Assembly: GCF_013359905.1 (NCBI RefSeq)
Contig: NZ_JABMCC010000121.1
Coordinates: 558,001-622,000, forward strand
Origin: Paenibacillus taichungensis
GTDB taxonomy: Bacteria > Bacillota > Bacilli > Paenibacillales > Paenibacillaceae
Reading direction: 5' to 3'
DNA length: 64,000 nt
Below, one piece after another: positions 43,319 through 52,688 of this stretch; within the stretch, counting starts at the first letter, position 1, and each line of letters starts with the position of its first letter. The notes beneath the pieces were generated by a model. It ran no database searches. It was not told where the DNA came from and saw nothing but the letters and a program-made list of their open reading frames with translations. A program made the translations under genes and the position numbers.

Positions 43319-45238
43319 ATGTATGGATTAACGAGAGATTTCATTCGAAACGGCGGATCATTTATGGTTTTGGAGAAAGCGGAAGGGCTGCGAATGGACG
43401 AACTGAGCCGTGTACAGATGGGTATGTTGTCTTCCAATCAAATTCCCCGTCTTCTTCCCGTTCATTTTCGAGAGGTAGACCGAAATGTAACGTTACAATA
43501 TGATATTTCGGGATATAAGATGTTACCTCAAATGTTGAAATCAGGAAAAATGAAGCTGCGTGTGTTATATGGTCTATTGTTTCAGCTGGCAGATACGTTT
43601 ACGGAATGTAGACAATATATGTTGGATTCACGTCAATTACAGATTCAGGAAGAGTACATATTCATTAATGGTTCACTTGAACTGGGGGAACTCGGTTTAG
43701 TATACATCCCGATTATCGATGCAGTTGAGGTCGATCCGACCCCTCAGCAATTCCGCGAACTGGTTATTAGGCTAATGGCCCATGTTCAGGAACTTCAGGG
43801 CGAAGGAATTCAGCGTGTCCTTCAACTATGTGACAGTGAACAATGGGATATCAGACAACTGCGTGAACTTTTGCTTGAATTATATGCAGATGAGCAGAGT
43901 GGTTCAGGCCAGGCATCGTTTATGTCTTCACGCGGGTCATCCGGCACAATTGACAGTCAATTTGGGATGCCACTTTCTGCAGTTCCAGAGCAGGGAAATG
44001 ATCTATTTTCCAATAGAAATGGGCAAGATCAGTATCGTCAGTTGGATCAAAATGACGAAGCTGGGCAGCAGTTGAAATCAAATCATCAACCGAGGAAATC
44101 TAGAACGGAGGATGAAAAACCACTTAACAAACCCTTTTCAGGATTTTCCGGCAGACGTTCACTGATAGAGTCCTCATTGCAAGCGAAAGGTGTTACGACG
44201 AATCCGTCACAGCGCCAAACGTTTGATTCAATACAGGACGATGATATGGAAAAGGATGAGAAGGACAAGAAGCAGAATTCTTCCAAAACGACCTATATCA
44301 TTCTGGGCTGTATGATTGCCATGGCGCTGGTATGGAGATTCATCTATATGGAACAACCAGGGCAGACACAAATGATTCTATCTGCAGCATTAAGTGCTGG
44401 GTTGCTTGGGATCGCGGGTTGGGTATGGGTGACCAAAGGGGAATTCGGAAATTCGAAATCCAATTTGCTACGCAGAAAGATGCCGAATGAAGAATATACA
44501 GATGGCGACTTACAAGAGGGCTCTACCAATAAGAGATCTGCTTTTTTTGGATTGGGAAGAGGCAAAGATAAGCAGAAAGAAAGCGAAGAAGAGATGTTTC
44601 AGGAGAGCTGGCGTTGGAATGCATCTGAAATGTCACCAGAAGGTAACACCTATGGACAAGGTTACACGAGTCAACAGAGCTCTGGTGATATGCAAAGTTC
44701 TGAATCAGGACGGGGGCATTCTTTTGAATCTAGGTCATCTGTAGCAGGGAATTCTCGCTTTCAAAATCTACATGTACCATCTGAAGTATCTGATGAACCT
44801 TTTGTTCAGCATACTGTCGAATCCATGGCTGCAACATCGGAACTTGTCCGTCATCATGCGGCGGCTGATGCAACTGTAAACCTGCAAAGTGTTGCTGGCG
44901 GAAGCATTACAGGAGCAGGTCCAGTAGCACCTTCTTTTTATCTTGAACGTAGATCAGCAACAGGGGACAAAAATGAACGGATGGATGTCCGTGGAGCATC
45001 GTTTGTTATTGGCCGATCGGCGGACATGGTCCAGTGGGTAGATTCAGCAACCGGTGTGTCCCGTGCTCATGTGGAATTGAGCCGGAACAAATCCGGCTAT
45101 GTTATTAAGGACTTGGGTTCTGTGAATGGAACCATTCTCAAAGGCGATGTTCTTGCTCCGTACAAAGAATATCCACTGGAAGATGGAGATACCTTTACGT
45201 TGGCTGAGTCTGTTTACACGTATCGATCAGTCGGATAG
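43319..45238 (+). CDS. FHA-domain membrane protein with N-terminal DUF6382-like domain
   Basis: This is the last gene of the Tad operon, 639 residues. The first ~200 residues resemble the DUF6382 domain found with such loci (YGLTRDFIRNGGSFMVLEKAEG, MLSSNQIPRLLPVHFREVDR). Two membrane helices follow at about residues 322-342 and 350-370, then a long disordered Ser/Gln-rich linker. The C-terminal FHA domain has ASFVIGRSADMVQWV, SRAHVELS and DLGSVNGTILKGD, with the phosphothreonine-binding Arg/Ser/Asn set present. It suggests phospho-Thr-dependent control of pilus assembly. Its 3' end overlaps the convergent gene by 12 bases. Confidence 0.9.
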   Translation: MYGLTRDFIRNGGSFMVLEKAEGLRMDELSRVQMGMLSSNQIPRLLPVHFREVDRNVTLQYDISGYKMLPQMLKSGKMKLRVLYGLLFQLADTFTECRQYMLDSRQLQIQEEYIFINGSLELGELGLVYIPIIDAVEVDPTPQQFRELVIRLMAHVQELQGEGIQRVLQLCDSEQWDIRQLRELLLELYADEQSGSGQASFMSSRGSSGTIDSQFGMPLSAVPEQGNDLFSNRNGQDQYRQLDQNDEAGQQLKSNHQPRKSRTEDEKPLNKPFSGFSGRRSLIESSLQAKGVTTNPSQRQTFDSIQDDDMEKDEKDKKQNSSKTTYIILGCMIAMALVWRFIYMEQPGQTQMILSAALSAGLLGIAGWVWVTKGEFGNSKSNLLRRKMPNEEYTDGDLQEGSTNKRSAFFGLGRGKDKQKESEEEMFQESWRWNASEMSPEGNTYGQGYTSQQSSGDMQSSESGRGHSFESRSSVAGNSRFQNLHVPSEVSDEPFVQHTVESMAATSELVRHHAAADATVNLQSVAGGSITGAGPVAPSFYLERRSATGDKNERMDVRGASFVIGRSADMVQWVDSATGVSRAHVELSRNKSGYVIKDLGSVNGTILKGDVLAPYKEYPLEDGDTFTLAESVYTYRSVG

Positions 45239-46141
45239 ACCCCGGTGTTTTAGATCTTCCAATGCATCGGTTAATGTAGGGAAGGTGAACTGAAATCCGT
45301 GATCCAACGCTTTTTTCGGGATAACCCGCTGTCCCTGAAGCAGCACGACAGAGAGTTCACCGACCAGTGTTTTGATCAGAATTCCGGGTACGGGGAACCA
45401 GTGCGGACGATGATACACTTTGCCTACCGTACGTCCGAATTCATCGTTGGTTACCGGGTTGGGCGAAGAGGCGTTCACCGGACCGGAGATTTCTTTATTT
45501 TGGATCGTGAAATCAATCAAACGCACAATATCCATAATATGAATCCAACTGGTCCACTGTTTGCCACTTCCCACCCTGCCCCCAACACCAAGCATATAAG
45601 GCAGTTTCATTAATGGAAAAGCACCTTTTTTATGACCAAGCACGAGGCTAACGCGGATTTTCACGAGTCTCACATGTTTGATGGCATCAGCAGCAACTTC
45701 CCATTGTTGAGAAACGCGGGATGGGAAATTCACCGATTTTTGAGGACTGCTCTCATCAAATGTTTCTGTGGGAGAGGTCCCATAGATCGCCATGGCAGAA
45801 GCCTGTACGACAACCTCCGGTTTGTGTTCCAACGAATCTACCAATTTGGCTACGCGCGCTACTGTAGTCACTCTGGATTCAACGATCTCCAGTTTCGCTT
45901 TGGTTGTCCAACGTTGATTCAACGTTTCCCCGGCGAGATTCACCAAGGCATCCATTCCTTCCAGCAAATGAGGCTGTTCCTCTACCTGTTCCCATGAGAT
46001 ATAAGTAAGGTTTTGGCTGGGATTATGTAAATTCGGCAATTTACGTGTAATAACTTTCACATGATGGCCTGCCTGAAGCCAGTAATCAACGAGTGCTCCT
46101 CCGACAAAACCGGTACCTCCGCAAATCGCAATCTTCATCAT
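45227..46141 (-). CDS. TIGR01777-family SDR-type oxidoreductase
   Basis: This 304-residue epimerase-like protein has an N-terminal Rossmann motif MKIAICGGTGFVGGALVDYWLQAGH, the family's ALVNLAGETLNQRWTTKAK and ESRVTTVARV, and a C-terminal DUF1731-type end (VIPKKALDHGFQFTFPTLTDALEDL). It binds NAD(P), and the substrate is unknown. An AGGAGGTCGCC site precedes the ATG. It is convergent with and overlaps the FHA gene. Confidence 0.93.
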   Translation of the reverse strand: MMKIAICGGTGFVGGALVDYWLQAGHHVKVITRKLPNLHNPSQNLTYISWEQVEEQPHLLEGMDALVNLAGETLNQRWTTKAKLEIVESRVTTVARVAKLVDSLEHKPEVVVQASAMAIYGTSPTETFDESSPQKSVNFPSRVSQQWEVAADAIKHVRLVKIRVSLVLGHKKGAFPLMKLPYMLGVGGRVGSGKQWTSWIHIMDIVRLIDFTIQNKEISGPVNASSPNPVTNDEFGRTVGKVYHRPHWFPVPGILIKTLVGELSVVLLQGQRVIPKKALDHGFQFTFPTLTDALEDLKHRGLSD

Positions 46142-46303
46142 GGCGACCTCCTTGTTATTTTGACTATGCTGACATGTAATATTGGATCGACAAACAGCCC
46201 CGGGCGGTAAGCATTACCTTACTGGGTATAACTTACCTGACGGAGCATGTTTGAATATGTAAGCCTAGTACATGTTAATGTTCGGTTCGGCTGAATTATT
46301 GAT

Positions 46304-46774
46304 CTATTTATTCATCAAATGTTTATAAGGCGAATAGTCAATTTGGTTTTTCTCCAGAAATTTCACCAGAAACTTATTATCCCGCTTCGGTGTGGCTATA
46401 ATGTATCCTTTAATGCAATGATCTCTGGATACTTCAGGTGCATTATTTTCGTACGCAATTTTGCCGATTTCTGCTGCGATGGAATGTTTGGCGATATCTC
46501 GAAATGGGCCGGGAACAGGTTCTACAAGTTGGTCCAGAAAAGCTTTTGCTTCATCTGTCCATAAATGACGGCTGGTTTCAACCCAGTGGTTCTGCCAATC
46601 GAGTTTGGACTTCCCGTCTGCCTTCGGAAGCACTTTCAAAAACTTGCGCATCATAAAAAATCCGCCAACACACATACTTCCAAGCAAAAGAACGGTCCAG
46701 AATGCGATCGTGTTCATAAACCAATTGCTGGGGGAACTACTAGTCAACGTCCAAGCGTAGGAGCCGAAAATCAT
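46304..46774 (-). CDS. DUF2621 family membrane-anchored protein (YneK-like)
   Basis: This 156-residue protein has one N-terminal membrane helix (MNTIAFWTVLLLGSMCVGGFFMM) and a cytoplasmic domain with WTDEAKAFLDQLVEPVPGPFRDIAKHSIAAEIGKIAYE and the end CIKGYIIATPKRDNKFLVKFLE, matching DUF2621 as I recall. Function is unknown. A GAGGTGA site precedes the ATG. Confidence 0.85.
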   Translation of the reverse strand: MIFGSYAWTLTSSSPSNWFMNTIAFWTVLLLGSMCVGGFFMMRKFLKVLPKADGKSKLDWQNHWVETSRHLWTDEAKAFLDQLVEPVPGPFRDIAKHSIAAEIGKIAYENNAPEVSRDHCIKGYIIATPKRDNKFLVKFLEKNQIDYSPYKHLMNK

Positions 46775-46941
46775 TGCGGAGTCACCTCGGTTTATTGATT
46801 TTCACGGAAAGACGGATTCCGCCCACCCATGTTCCAAATTACAGCTGTAAAAAATAGCCTATATCCCGAATTATAGCGCATTTCTAGATTTATTTCGATA
46901 ATCGCGTTAGAATAAGGGATAATTCAGAAAAAGGGGGATTA

Positions 46942-48072
46942 ATGATGCTTAAAATCGGCTCCCATGTGTCCTTTTCGGACAAGGGATTATTGAGTGCAAC
47001 GAAGGAAGCGTCCTCGTACGGTTCCAGTTCGTTTATGATATATACGGGTGCACCGCAAAATACCCGCCGCAAGCCTATTGAGTCCATGTTTATTGAGGAA
47101 GGTAAGCTTGCGATGCAAGAGGGCGGAATGGAAGATATCGTTGTCCATGCGCCATACATTATTAACCTAGGATCATACAAAGAAAACACGTATGAGCTAG
47201 CCGTAAGTTTCCTTCAGGAAGAGATTCGTCGCACACATGCGATTGGTGTCAAAAATATCGTGCTGCATCCCGGCGCATTTACGGATAAGGATGCTCACTA
47301 CGGCATCGGACGTATTGCTGAAGGCTTGAATGAAGTGCTGGACGGAGTGAAGGAGACGGATGTGAATATCGCTCTGGAAACGATGGCTGGTAAAGGAACT
47401 GAAATGGGCCGCAGTTTTGAAGAAATTGCTCAGATCATGGAGAAGGTCACACACAATGAACGCCTTACTGTGTGTATGGATACATGTCACATTCACGATG
47501 CGGGTTATGATATCGTGAACGACTTGGACGGTGTTCTTGAACAATTTGATCGTACGGTAGGGCTTGACCGCATTGCCGTAATGCATATTAATGATAGTAA
47601 GAACCCTGTGGGTGCGCACAAGGACCGTCATACACCGATTGGATCCGGCTGGATTGGTTTTGAGGCGATTAACCGTATCGTGCATCACGAGGCTCTTCAA
47701 GGGCGTCCGTTTATTTTGGAAACGCCTTGGATTGGTAAAGAAGCCAAAACTCAGCGTCCTATGTATGAAGCAGAGATTGCATTGCTTCGCGGGGATGTTG
47801 CTGGTCGATTTGGTCCTGAGTTCCTGACAGAAGTGGAACAATTGCATCATTTCTTCAAAGGAAAAGAGATTGAGTCCCGTTCATATGTTCTGGATATCTG
47901 GACGTTGCTCAAGAATGATGCCAAAGCGAAGAAAGCCGATCCACGTGAGCCGTTGGAACGTCTGTATGACCTCGTGGCTGAAGCCGCATTGTTCCCGCAT
48001 TTGAATGAAGAACAACTGAATCATCGTTTGATCGCCTGGCTTGCAGGCAAAGAAATTTTTGTCACGGCCTAG
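46942..48072 (+). CDS. nfo: endonuclease IV (AP endonuclease Nfo) with C-terminal extension
   Basis: The core ~285 residues form an endonuclease IV TIM barrel: [89 protein letters not shown] and FILETPW. The zinc-binding His, Glu and Asp set is present, so it cleaves abasic sites in DNA repair. At 376 residues it is about 80-90 longer than the E. coli or B. subtilis enzymes. The extra C-terminal helical region ([20 protein letters not shown] to the end) is unassigned. It is followed by purU 22 bases later. Confidence 0.93.
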   Translation: MMLKIGSHVSFSDKGLLSATKEASSYGSSSFMIYTGAPQNTRRKPIESMFIEEGKLAMQEGGMEDIVVHAPYIINLGSYKENTYELAVSFLQEEIRRTHAIGVKNIVLHPGAFTDKDAHYGIGRIAEGLNEVLDGVKETDVNIALETMAGKGTEMGRSFEEIAQIMEKVTHNERLTVCMDTCHIHDAGYDIVNDLDGVLEQFDRTVGLDRIAVMHINDSKNPVGAHKDRHTPIGSGWIGFEAINRIVHHEALQGRPFILETPWIGKEAKTQRPMYEAEIALLRGDVAGRFGPEFLTEVEQLHHFFKGKEIESRSYVLDIWTLLKNDAKAKKADPREPLERLYDLVAEAALFPHLNEEQLNHRLIAWLAGKEIFVTA

Positions 48073-48094
48073 TTGAAGGAGGAAAAATAACCCG

Positions 48095-48988
48095 ATGGAG
48101 ATTCACGCTAAACAAGTACGTCCTGATGTTAAAAACCGCGCCGATCGGGCGCGGATGCTCATTTCCTGTCCGGATGGACCGGGAATTGTTGCCGCAGTAT
48201 CCCATTTCTTGCACCAGCATGGTGCAAACATTGTACAGTCGGACCAATACACAATGGACCCGGCTGGCGGCATGTTTTTTATGCGGATTGAGTTCGATCT
48301 TCCACAATTATCGTTGAACCTGCCTAAGCTGGAAGCTGATTTCGAAGAAGTGGCAAACCGTTTCAAAATGGATTGGAGTCTTTCTGCGGTTAGCCGCAAG
48401 AAGAAACTTGCTATCTTTGTATCCAAGGAGGATCACTGTCTGGTTGAGCTGTTGTGGCAATGGCAGGCTGGCGATCTGGATGCAGACATCGCGCTTGTTG
48501 TGAGCAATCATCTGGATATGAAGGATTATGTAGAATCATTTGGCATTCCTTATCATCATATTCCGGTTACAGCGGATACAAAGAAGGAAGCGGAACAACG
48601 TCAGTTGGACGTCATTGGCAATGATATCGACGTGATTATTCTTGCGCGCTACATGCAGATCATTTCTCCGATGTTCATTGAGCATTACCGCAATCGTATT
48701 ATTAACATTCATCACTCGTTTCTGCCTGCCTTTGTTGGCGGTAAACCGTATGCCCAAGCGTACAACCGAGGTGTCAAAATTATCGGTGCGACGGCTCACT
48801 ATGTTACGGAAGAGCTGGATGGCGGACCAATCATTGAACAGGACGTTCAGCGTGTAAGCCATGGGGATGATGTAACTGAGTTAAAACGCATTGGACGTAC
48901 CATTGAGCGTGTAGTTCTTGCTCGTGCTGTGAAATGGCATGTTGAAGATCGTGTACTGGTTCATGAAAATAAAACCGTTGTGTTTTAA
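48095..48988 (+). CDS. purU: formyltetrahydrofolate deformylase PurU
   Basis: This 297-residue enzyme hydrolyses 10-formyl-THF to THF and formate to balance one-carbon and purine pools. It has an N-terminal ACT domain (RARMLISCPDGPGIVAAVSHFLHQHGANIVQSDQ) and a formyltransferase-like domain with AIFVSKEDHCLVELL, VIILARYMQIISPMFIEHYRNRIINIHHSFLPAF (catalytic Asn/His) and GGPIIEQDVQRVSHGD. It lies 22 bases after nfo, likely one transcript. Confidence 0.96.
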   Translation: MEIHAKQVRPDVKNRADRARMLISCPDGPGIVAAVSHFLHQHGANIVQSDQYTMDPAGGMFFMRIEFDLPQLSLNLPKLEADFEEVANRFKMDWSLSAVSRKKKLAIFVSKEDHCLVELLWQWQAGDLDADIALVVSNHLDMKDYVESFGIPYHHIPVTADTKKEAEQRQLDVIGNDIDVIILARYMQIISPMFIEHYRNRIINIHHSFLPAFVGGKPYAQAYNRGVKIIGATAHYVTEELDGGPIIEQDVQRVSHGDDVTELKRIGRTIERVVLARAVKWHVEDRVLVHENKTVVF

Positions 48989-49056
48989 GCTAATGCTTTA
49001 ATACTGCGCAAGGTTGATTCGGAAAGATATAGTTCAGTTCTATTCCGAAAAAAGAG

Positions 49057-49099
49057 AAGGCGATTCCCTATTCATGTCTGAACGGGGGGTCGCCTTTTT
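49057..49099. terminator. terminator shared by purU and convergent membrane-protein gene
   Basis: AAGGCGATTCCC and a GGGGGGTCGCCTT arm pair around a 12-15-base loop with T runs on both sides. The stop codon of the minus-strand gene (49068-49070) lies inside the stem. Confidence 0.8.
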
Positions 49100-49568
49100 G
49101 GTCTTGCTTCTGGCTGTGCTTCCACAGATGACCGCACCCACCAACGACCACGCCAAATAACAGATGCCCTACCAGCCAGTAAAGTATCGCATTTATATCA
49201 TATAGATCAGGCACACGGCTCGACAGCTGGGAGAGCGGGATATACAGCAGGGAAGAGAAAATGCCGATCAGGACTCCCTTTGCTATCGGATGACCTGCAC
49301 GCTGGATCCACCATATGTAGAAGATACCAATGATTATGGAAACGATAAGATGCAGCCCAAATTCGATGTATTCAGGTAGTGTAGGCGGAAGCCATGGAAC
49401 AAAATCAATGTTCAGCAGCAAGGTATAGACTTTTTCACCAGTGTAAGTCTGAATAGCCTTTAAAAAGAACCCGAGCACCAGTCCGGACGTAAGACCTGTT
49501 AAAATTCCGGCTTTCCAGGGTAATATGTGCTTTAGCGAATTTGGTGACTTAGCCAAATGTTCCGGCAT
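49068..49568 (-). CDS. membrane protein of unknown function, 166 aa
   Basis: About four hydrophobic helices are visible (AGILTGLTSGLVLGFFLKAI, FGLHLIVSIIIGIFYIWWI, GVLIGIFSSLLYIPLSQL, AILYWLVGHLLFGVVVGGCG), with a hydrophilic C-terminal tail. It resembles YagU/YqhR-type small membrane proteins only in general layout and I name no family. ATG 49568 follows AAAGGAGG; a frame from 49640 adds a non-homologous leader and is less likely. Confidence 0.8.
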   Translation of the reverse strand: MPEHLAKSPNSLKHILPWKAGILTGLTSGLVLGFFLKAIQTYTGEKVYTLLLNIDFVPWLPPTLPEYIEFGLHLIVSIIIGIFYIWWIQRAGHPIAKGVLIGIFSSLLYIPLSQLSSRVPDLYDINAILYWLVGHLLFGVVVGGCGHLWKHSQKQDQKGDPPFRHE

Positions 49569-50001
49569 ATGCGAATCCTCCTTTCCATAAGAAGTACAGC
49601 CTAATGTGCACAAAAGTCCGATTTTTGCAATCATGATCAAGGACCATTATATGCAAAATCAACTTCGATATCTAAAAAGAGTATGGTTTTCCGCTTAAAG
49701 GTTATACTTCATCCGATGGATTTGCGATGCTGGCTGAGCTAGAGGATATGCTGAAATGCTCAGTAGGACACTCTTTTTACGCAACTGGAAGCAAATTCCT
49801 CGTCATAAACAGCCGAATTTTCCCGATCTTCTAAAAGAAGGTTATGGAAAACCTTCACGCCAAGTGATACAATACAAAAGTGAATAAGTCAAAATGAAAC
49901 ACTCAAGCGGATTCACTTATTGTGAAATTCGGTTTGCTTGTATGATGAGAGGGATTCGCTTGCGCAACCCGACTTATCTAAAGACATGAGGAGGACAAAC
50001 C
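49569..50001. other. intergenic region upstream of transketolase
   Basis: No gene is supported. An open plus-strand frame at 49676-49834 (reading like YGFPLKGYTSSDGFAMLAEL) has a stop just upstream, no start with a ribosome site and no recognised homology; it could be a gene remnant. A possible extended -10 (TGATACAAT, 49865-49873) and an AAGTGAAT/ATTCACTT hairpin arm pair lie before tkt. Confidence 0.5.
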
Positions 50002-52044
50002 ATGACTGACAAGAACGAAGCGATTCAAAAGGAAGAGAACAACACCATCGACAACCTGTCGATCACTACTGTACGTACACTGGCGATTGATGCAATCGAG
50101 AAGGCAAATTCCGGACACCCGGGAATGCCTATGGGCTCCGCTCCAATGGGGTACCAACTTTTTGCAAAAACGATGACACATAACCCGGACCACCCAACTT
50201 GGGTTAACCGGGACCGTTTTGTTCTGTCCGCAGGACATGGCTCCATGTTGCTGTACAGCTTGCTTCACCTGAGCGGGTATGACCTGCCTATGGAACAATT
50301 GAAACAGTTCCGCCAATGGGGAAGCAAAACGCCGGGTCACCCGGAATTCGGACATACTGCAGGCGTTGACGCAACAACTGGGCCACTGGGCCAAGGTATT
50401 GCAATGGCTGTAGGTATGGCTATGGCTGAAGCTCAACTGAGCGCAACATATAATAAAGACAAATTCAACGTAATCGACCACCACACTTACGCAATCTGTG
50501 GTGACGGTGACTTGATGGAAGGCGTATCCCATGAATCAGCTTCCCTGGCTGGACGTTTGCACCTGGGCAAATTGATCATGTTGTTCGACTCCAATGACAT
50601 CACTTTGGATGGTAAATTGAACCTGTCTTCTTCTGAAAGCATTGCGAAGCGTTTTGAAGCTTACGGCTGGCAAGTGCTGCGTGTTGAAGATGGTAACGAT
50701 CTGCCTGCAATCCAAAAAGCAATTGAGGAAGGTCAAGCAGATACGCTTCGTCCTACACTGATTGAAGTTAAAACTGTAATTGGTTACGGTAGCCCGAACA
50801 AACAAGGTAAAGGCGGCCACGGCGGTACTCACGGATCTCCACTGGGTTCAGACGAAGCCAAATTGACTAAAGAGTTTTACAAATGGGTTTACGAGGAAGA
50901 TTTCCACGTTCCAACTGAAGTTCGCGAACACTTTGCACAAGTGAAAGATCGTGGTATCTCTGCAAACAAAGCATGGGACGAGAAGTTTGCTGAGTACAAA
51001 AAAGCATTCCCTGAGCTGGCAGCTCAATTCGAAACGGCAATCAATGGCGACCTTCCAGAAGGTTGGGATCGCGATCTGCCTAAATATGCAGCAACAGACA
51101 AAGCTGTATCCACTCGTGTAGCATCCGGTAATGCCCTGAACGGTTTGGCTCATAACGTGCCACAACTGACAGGTGGATCTGCTGACCTGGAAAGCTCCAC
51201 AATGACTCACTTGAACAACCTGGAGAACTTCTCACCTGAAGATTACTCCGGTCGCAACATCTACTTCGGTATCCGTGAATTCGGTATGGCTGGAGCAATG
51301 AACGGTATGGCACTGCACAGTGGTGTGAAAGTATTCGGAGGTACATTCTTCGTATTTACAGACTACTTGCGTCCAGCTGTTCGTCTGGCTGCCTTGATGG
51401 GTCTGCCTGTAACATACGTACTGACTCACGACAGTATCGCTGTTGGTGAAGACGGTCCTACTCACGAACCAATCGAGCAATTGGCATCCCTGCGTATCAT
51501 TCCTAACCTGACAGTTATTCGTCCGGCTGACGGTAATGAAACTTCTGCAGCATGGGCTTATGCGCTTGAGAACAAGAGCAACCCGGTTGCACTCGTACTC
51601 ACTCGTCAAAACTTGCCGATTCTGGACGGTACCGTTGAAGGTTCCCGTGAAAACGTGAAACGTGGTGCGTATGTTGTCTCTGATGCAAAAGAAGGCAAAG
51701 CTGTTGCCCAAATCATCGCTACAGGTTCCGAAGTGCAACTGGCTGTCAAAGCCCAAGCAGCACTTGCTGAACAAGGCATCCAAGTTCGTGTAATCAGCAT
51801 GCCGAGCTGGGATCTATTCGAGAAACAGGACAAAGCGTACAAAGAATCCGTCCTGCTTCCAGATGTTAAAGCTCGTCTGGCGATTGAAATGGCTCACCCA
51901 ATGGGTTGGGAAAAATATGTCGGCGACCAAGGCGACATTCTCGGAATCAACACATTTGGTGCATCCGCGCCTGGCGACCGTGTTATCCAAGAGTATGGCT
52001 TCACTGTGGAAAACGTGGTTAGTCGCGTAAAAGCATTGCTGTAA
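50002..52044 (+). CDS. tkt: transketolase
   Basis: This 680-residue thiamine-diphosphate enzyme of the pentose phosphate pathway transfers two-carbon units between sugar phosphates. It has the N-terminal [17 protein letters not shown], the ThDP motif [18 protein letters not shown]...LFDSNDIT, the pyrimidine-binding domain [18 protein letters not shown] with catalytic Glu, and [20 protein letters not shown]. An ATGAGGAGGAC site precedes the ATG. Codon use is strongly biased toward a few codons, a sign of high expression. It is followed by pgi 650 bases later, also in central carbon metabolism. Confidence 0.97.
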   Translation: MTDKNEAIQKEENNTIDNLSITTVRTLAIDAIEKANSGHPGMPMGSAPMGYQLFAKTMTHNPDHPTWVNRDRFVLSAGHGSMLLYSLLHLSGYDLPMEQLKQFRQWGSKTPGHPEFGHTAGVDATTGPLGQGIAMAVGMAMAEAQLSATYNKDKFNVIDHHTYAICGDGDLMEGVSHESASLAGRLHLGKLIMLFDSNDITLDGKLNLSSSESIAKRFEAYGWQVLRVEDGNDLPAIQKAIEEGQADTLRPTLIEVKTVIGYGSPNKQGKGGHGGTHGSPLGSDEAKLTKEFYKWVYEEDFHVPTEVREHFAQVKDRGISANKAWDEKFAEYKKAFPELAAQFETAINGDLPEGWDRDLPKYAATDKAVSTRVASGNALNGLAHNVPQLTGGSADLESSTMTHLNNLENFSPEDYSGRNIYFGIREFGMAGAMNGMALHSGVKVFGGTFFVFTDYLRPAVRLAALMGLPVTYVLTHDSIAVGEDGPTHEPIEQLASLRIIPNLTVIRPADGNETSAAWAYALENKSNPVALVLTRQNLPILDGTVEGSRENVKRGAYVVSDAKEGKAVAQIIATGSEVQLAVKAQAALAEQGIQVRVISMPSWDLFEKQDKAYKESVLLPDVKARLAIEMAHPMGWEKYVGDQGDILGINTFGASAPGDRVIQEYGFTVENVVSRVKALL

Positions 52045-52110
52045 TTGCTTGAAAAATGCTGCAGGAGGGACAGTTAATTTCTGTCCTGCCGGGCAGCAAT
52101 TGAATTCCGG

Positions 52111-52158
52111 CAGAGAATGGGTGGACAACCACCCTGATCTGTTTTGCCTTTTGTTTTT
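52111..52158 (+). terminator. probable terminator after tkt
   Basis: GGGTGG ACAA CCACCC forms a compact stem, flanked by CAGA/TCTG that can also pair, followed by TTTTGCCTTTTGTTTTT. Confidence 0.6.
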
Positions 52159-52184
52159 ATTAACTTCAGGGGGAGCGGGTACGC

Positions 52185-52502
52185 ATGTCACAGTTTGATC
52201 AAGTCAGTGTAGTGAAAGAGGCCAACATTTATTATGAGGGCCAGGTAACGAGCAGAACAGTTATTTTGGGGGATGGCAGCAAGGTGACTCTGGGTATTAT
52301 GCTTCCAGGCAGTTATGAGTTCGGTACAGATTCCCGTGAAATTATGGAGATTCTGTCCGGCGATCTGAGAGTATTACTTCCCGGAGAAGAAGATTGGCAA
52401 GAGATTCAAGGTCAAGCTACGTTCCACGTGCCTGCCGAATCCAAATTTAAACTGGAGATACGCAGCGTTACCGACTACTGCTGTTCGTACCCGGCGGAAT
52501 AA
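52185..52502 (+). CDS. ppnP: pyrimidine/purine nucleoside phosphorylase PpnP
   Basis: This 105-residue cupin-like protein of the PpnP (YaiE, DUF1255) family has [47 protein letters not shown] and [11 protein letters not shown]. The family phosphorolyses diverse nucleosides to base and ribose-1-phosphate, which would feed the pentose pathway near tkt. A GGGGGAGCG site lies before the ATG. It has its own terminator. Confidence 0.93.
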   Translation: MSQFDQVSVVKEANIYYEGQVTSRTVILGDGSKVTLGIMLPGSYEFGTDSREIMEILSGDLRVLLPGEEDWQEIQGQATFHVPAESKFKLEIRSVTDYCCSYPAE

Positions 52503-52508
52503 TACAAG

Positions 52509-52554
52509 AAGGGTAACCAGAACCGCGACACGCGGATTCGGTTAACCCTTTTTG
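52509..52554 (+). terminator. terminator after ppnP
   Basis: AAGGGTAACC and GGTTAACCCTT pair, with an inner CCGCG/CGCGG stem, followed by TTTTT. Confidence 0.85.
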
Positions 52555-52688
52555 CTTCTTAAACTCTAACGACAAAGTTCGTGCTGCAAGCTTGTCAGCC
52601 CTGTGGATTTGAAGTATCCTTAGGCTAAGTTGTTTAGAATGGAAAACGGAAAAAAATACGCTACCGATATCAGGAGGTTTTATAGATC

